Positions 22,738-23,826 of a stretch of 23,826 nt of DNA are shown piece after piece. Both the position numbers and the translations under genes were made by a program. The stretch comes from Flavobacterium sp. (GTDB taxonomy: Bacteria; Bacteroidota; Bacteroidia; Flavobacteriales; Flavobacteriaceae), in NCBI GenBank assembly GCA_018062725.1, contig JAGORP010000024.1, positions 1 through 23,826 on the forward strand. The letters run 5' to 3'. Each line of letters begins with the position of its first letter. The stretch's first letter is position 1. The notes under the pieces were generated by a model. The model was given only the letters and a program-made list of their open reading frames with translations, was not told the origin of the DNA and made no database searches.

Positions 22738-23826
22738 GCCCTTATTCGTATTATTTAGCACATTGGTTATTGGAGTTACGTCCTATGTGTCAATTTGTGC
22801 CGATGGTGATTGGGATTGGTTTCAAAGTAACTCAAGTTTCGCCCCAGAAGCGTATGTTCAAGATAAATCATATGAACAACTTTTTTATAGTATTAATATG
22901 TTTTATGGGGAAGATTGGTATGATAATGCTCATTCTAACAGATTTAAAGAATCGATTATTGCTGATTGGAAACAATATTTGGGTAAAAAATTATCTGAGG
23001 AACAACTTAATTATTATATTTTATCTGATTCTTCGAACGCAGAATTGTCAAAAATTAGTAAAGCCATCCTAAAAAAAGAAAGTAATAAATTAACCCAAAA
23101 ATTTGACCTAAAAGATGGAAAACTAAAACAGTTTTTTGCTTTTATGAATCTGGCCAAATCCTTAGAGAAGTATTCTAATAATGTAGCTTCTTGGAATTAT
23201 AATACAGATCGTTTAGATCCAATGCAATACATGGCGGTTGCACAAGCTAAAAAAGTCGAAGATGTTTATAATTTATCTAATGATCCATTCCTAAAAAACA
23301 GATATTGGTTTCTTACTTTGAAGTCTTATTTCTACTCGCAAAATAGAAACGAAGCAGTGCTTTTTTTTAATAAAACACAAGCAACGGTTGAAAGAAATGA
23401 GTTGTATTATAGAGGGCTTTCCTACATCGCTGGGGTTTTGTATAAAAACAAAGAGTATGCAAAATCAAATTTTATATATAGTGTCGTTTTTGATAATTGT
23501 CCCAAATTAAGAACGGTCGCCACTTATAGTTTTCATCCGCAGGAAAATAAAGATTTTGAGCAAGCTTTAGCCATTGCCAAAACCAATGAACAAAAAGCGG
23601 CACTTTGGACATTGTATGGTTATTACGGTGACGAAGTTGAAGCCATTCAACAAATTTATAACTTAGATCCAACAAATAAACATTTGGATTATTTGTTGAC
23701 TCGTGCCTTAAATATTGCTGAGAATAAAATGAATTCTACCCAATGGAATTCCGACGAATATGGAAGTAAAACGGAGATTAAGAATGATGATTTAAATTCA
23801 AAATTGCATCAAATAGTGACTAAAAT
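22721..23826 (+). CDS. Large exported helical-repeat protein, N-terminal part (runs off window)
   Basis: The frame is open from the ATG at 22721 to the last base, giving 368 residues without a stop, so the 3' end is outside. Residues 1-26 are a signal-like hydrophobic start (MSSIFKPLFVLFSTLVIGVT then SYVSICADGDW). The cysteine at about 26 might be a lipidation site, though VSIC is a poor lipobox. The mature N-terminus is marked by CADGDWDWFQSNSSFAPEAY and LFYSINMFYGEDWYDN. Beyond residue 90 it is helical with TPR-like spacing (YYRGLSYIAGVLYKNKEYAKSNF, ALWTLYGYYGDEVEAIQQIY). I recognise no named family. The start overlaps the lipoprotein gene by 17 bp, indicating translational coupling. It was missed in simple ORF calling because it has no stop in the window; a smaller out-of-frame ORF at 22770-23072 is a shadow. 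Confidence 0.85.
   Translation, partial: MSSIFKPLFVLFSTLVIGVTSYVSICADGDWDWFQSNSSFAPEAYVQDKSYEQLFYSINMFYGEDWYDNAHSNRFKESIIADWKQYLGKKLSEEQLNYYILSDSSNAELSKISKAILKKESNKLTQKFDLKDGKLKQFFAFMNLAKSLEKYSNNVASWNYNTDRLDPMQYMAVAQAKKVEDVYNLSNDPFLKNRYWFLTLKSYFYSQNRNEAVLFFNKTQATVERNELYYRGLSYIAGVLYKNKEYAKSNFIYSVVFDNCPKLRTVATYSFHPQENKDFEQALAIAKTNEQKAALWTLYGYYGDEVEAIQQIYNLDPTNKHLDYLLTRALNIAENKMNSTQWNSDEYGSKTEIKNDDLNSKLHQIVTK

Noticed and set aside
22770..23072. 100-codon plus-strand ORF at the right end
   Set aside because: It is a shadow of the long frame starting at 22721, which has a signal peptide, stays open to the window edge and has sensible protein composition; the 22770 product is rich in Met and hydrophobic nonsense.
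23472..23675. Minus-strand ORF at the right edge
   Set aside because: It is antisense to the long exported-protein frame and has no recognisable features.

Overview
The window is AT-rich DNA that reads as a chromosomal segment of a Bacteroidota bacterium, most likely a Flavobacterium-like member of the Flavobacteriaceae. The grounds are three secreted proteins with C-terminal type IX secretion (T9SS) sorting domains, Bacteroidota-type promoters (-7 box TAnnTTTG or TATATTCG, with TTG or TTTG near -33), few Shine-Dalgarno sequences, a short-LID adenylate kinase, an S46 dipeptidyl-peptidase, and the gene set purK-purE / hpt-adk-obg. I see no phage, plasmid, CRISPR, tRNA or rRNA gene and no insertion sequence.

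Layout. 1-1246: 3' end of a LytS-type histidine kinase and its LytTR response regulator. 1248-4204: two tandem paralogous RCC1-propeller T9SS proteins, each with the same 91-bp type of upstream region, closed by a bidirectional terminator shared with the convergent gcvP (4280-7123, minus). A divergent UbiA-like membrane protein (7265-8080) faces an M3 metallopeptidase (8168-10192, minus) across a dispersed-repeat-like spacer. 10218-10377 holds a promoter-plus-terminator unit on the plus strand with no gene in it, a candidate small RNA. purE and purK (minus) form a purine operon, followed by a HEAT-like helical protein (minus).

13344-16968: hpt, adk, a CNNM/CBS/CorC membrane protein and obg, all plus strand and closely spaced, ending in a clear terminator. 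17035-18837: a secreted GHL10-type glycoside hydrolase with a T9SS tail. 18838-19505 is a 668-bp gene-free gap with a striking 21-bp tandem repeat array. 19506-21656: a periplasmic S46 dipeptidyl-peptidase. 21763 to the right edge: a lipoprotein with a TIM-barrel-like DUF3142-type signature, overlapping by 17 bp a large exported helical protein that runs off the window.

Functionally the window mixes purine and one-carbon housekeeping (GcvP, PurE, PurK, Hpt, Adk), ribosome/GTPase control (Obg), peptide catabolism (M3 and S46 peptidases) and cell-surface or secreted proteins. The least explained parts are the candidate small RNA, the 21-bp array, the duplicated RCC1 genes next to the LytTR system, and the overlapping lipoprotein/exported-protein pair. 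All are sequence-only inferences.
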